Positions 63,780 through 64,000 of a DNA stretch of 64,000 nucleotides are shown piece after piece. A model generated the notes under the pieces. The model searched no databases. It was not told the origin of the DNA and was given only the letters and a program-made list of their open reading frames with translations. The first letter of the stretch is position 1. Each line of letters starts with the position of its first letter. The stretch comes from Bacillus sp. FJAT-52991. Lineage in GTDB: Bacteria > Bacillota > Bacilli > Bacillales > Domibacillaceae. The stretch spans positions 2,834,501 to 2,898,500 of the forward strand of contig NZ_CP147404.1 in assembly GCF_037201805.1 (NCBI RefSeq), read 5' to 3'. The translations under genes and the position numbers were made by a program.

Positions 63780-64000
63780 TGGCGCTCTCCTTTACGCTTT
63801 AGCCATTATTCTTATCAGTATTTCTTTTGTAAAGGACCGGAATAAAACAAAAGATGCTCTATTAAAGTCATGGAAAATGTTTCGTAATCTTATACCTTCC
63901 ATGCTATCAATTATGCTTTTCGTTGGACTATCACTATCTATATTAACGCCTTCCTTCATTTCTTCCATCATTGGGGAAGAATCTGGATTCATCGGTATTG
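63772..64000 (+). CDS. membrane permease, N-terminal part (cut by window end)
   Basis: At least 76 aa; runs off the right edge. ATG at 63772 inside the end of padR, with GGAGTC upstream. MINGALLYALAIILISISFV is a first helix; KDRNKTKDALLKSWKMFRNL then a second and third helix follow. This pattern suits the YraQ/UPF0718-type permeases often paired with small regulators; the assignment is tentative. Confidence 0.6.
   Translation, partial: MINGALLYALAIILISISFVKDRNKTKDALLKSWKMFRNLIPSMLSIMLFVGLSLSILTPSFISSIIGEESGFIGI

Overview
This window looks like chromosomal DNA of a low-GC, endospore-forming Bacillaceae species related to Bacillus. Spore genes (lytH, yunB, tlp, sspN, a YhcN/YlaJ-type lipoprotein, two likely coat genes), strong AGGAGG ribosome sites, frequent TTG/GTG starts and a gene order close to the B. 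subtilis yut-lipA-yun-suf-met-yus-fad backbone all point that way. Most genes lie on the minus strand. I see no rRNA, tRNA, CRISPR array, prophage or intact transposase.

Layout. 0-4.6 kb: yutF (partial), yutE, two small conserved genes, yutD, yutC, lipoyl synthase and the spore peptidase lytH. 4.6-8.5 kb: an amino-acid NSS transporter with its MetS-type small subunit, then an NhaC-family transporter under a lysine riboswitch. 8.5-12.4 kb: yunB, yunD, yunE, yunF. 12.4-15 kb: a tandem array, a three-gene membrane/XRE cassette between duplicated terminators, and two divergent probable coat genes. 15.3-20.7 kb: an uncharacterised two-gene operon (138-aa protein plus a ~1658-aa DUF4132-type protein). 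21-23 kb: a YibE/F pair. 23.2-28.5 kb: sufCDSUB. 29-35 kb: yurZ, SAM-riboswitch-controlled metNPQ, yusD-yusE-yusF, gcvH and yusI. 35.5-41 kb: the fadN-fadA-fadE beta-oxidation operon with a FadR-type operator. 41.5-47.4 kb: lutABC, lutR and a lactate permease with matching operators. 47.8-54 kb: a polysaccharide deacetylase, DUF1659-DUF2922-YvrJ, a lysine-rich protein, a GntR/ABC operon, tlp with a frameshifted sspN, and a tiny probable Fur-regulated membrane protein. 54-64 kb: a hydroxy-acid oxidase with a BASS transporter and FCD regulator, an amidase with a LuxR regulator, and TetR and PadR units.

Themes. Lactate and hydroxy-acid oxidation (lutABC/lutP; the GlcD-type oxidase plus BASS transporter), fatty-acid oxidation and lipoate/GcvH functions form the catabolic core. 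Amino-acid supply is under RNA control (L-box and S-box). Iron is represented by suf with a possible Fur box and a small gene with a 17/19 Fur box.

The least explained material is intergenic. (a) Arrays of a short motif repeated every ~21 bp, in higher-order units of 82 or about 165-168 bp, occur at 12.5, 21.0, 29.5 and 35.1 kb. The last two are inverted copies of one family. (b) A 49-bp (or 154-bp) palindromic element resembling transposon ends sits directly after the stop codons of three unrelated genes, with a decayed fourth copy. (c) A second, REP-like hairpin family also abuts stop codons. The DUF4132 operon, whose first protein reads like a beta-grasp fold, is the best candidate for an undescribed protein system.
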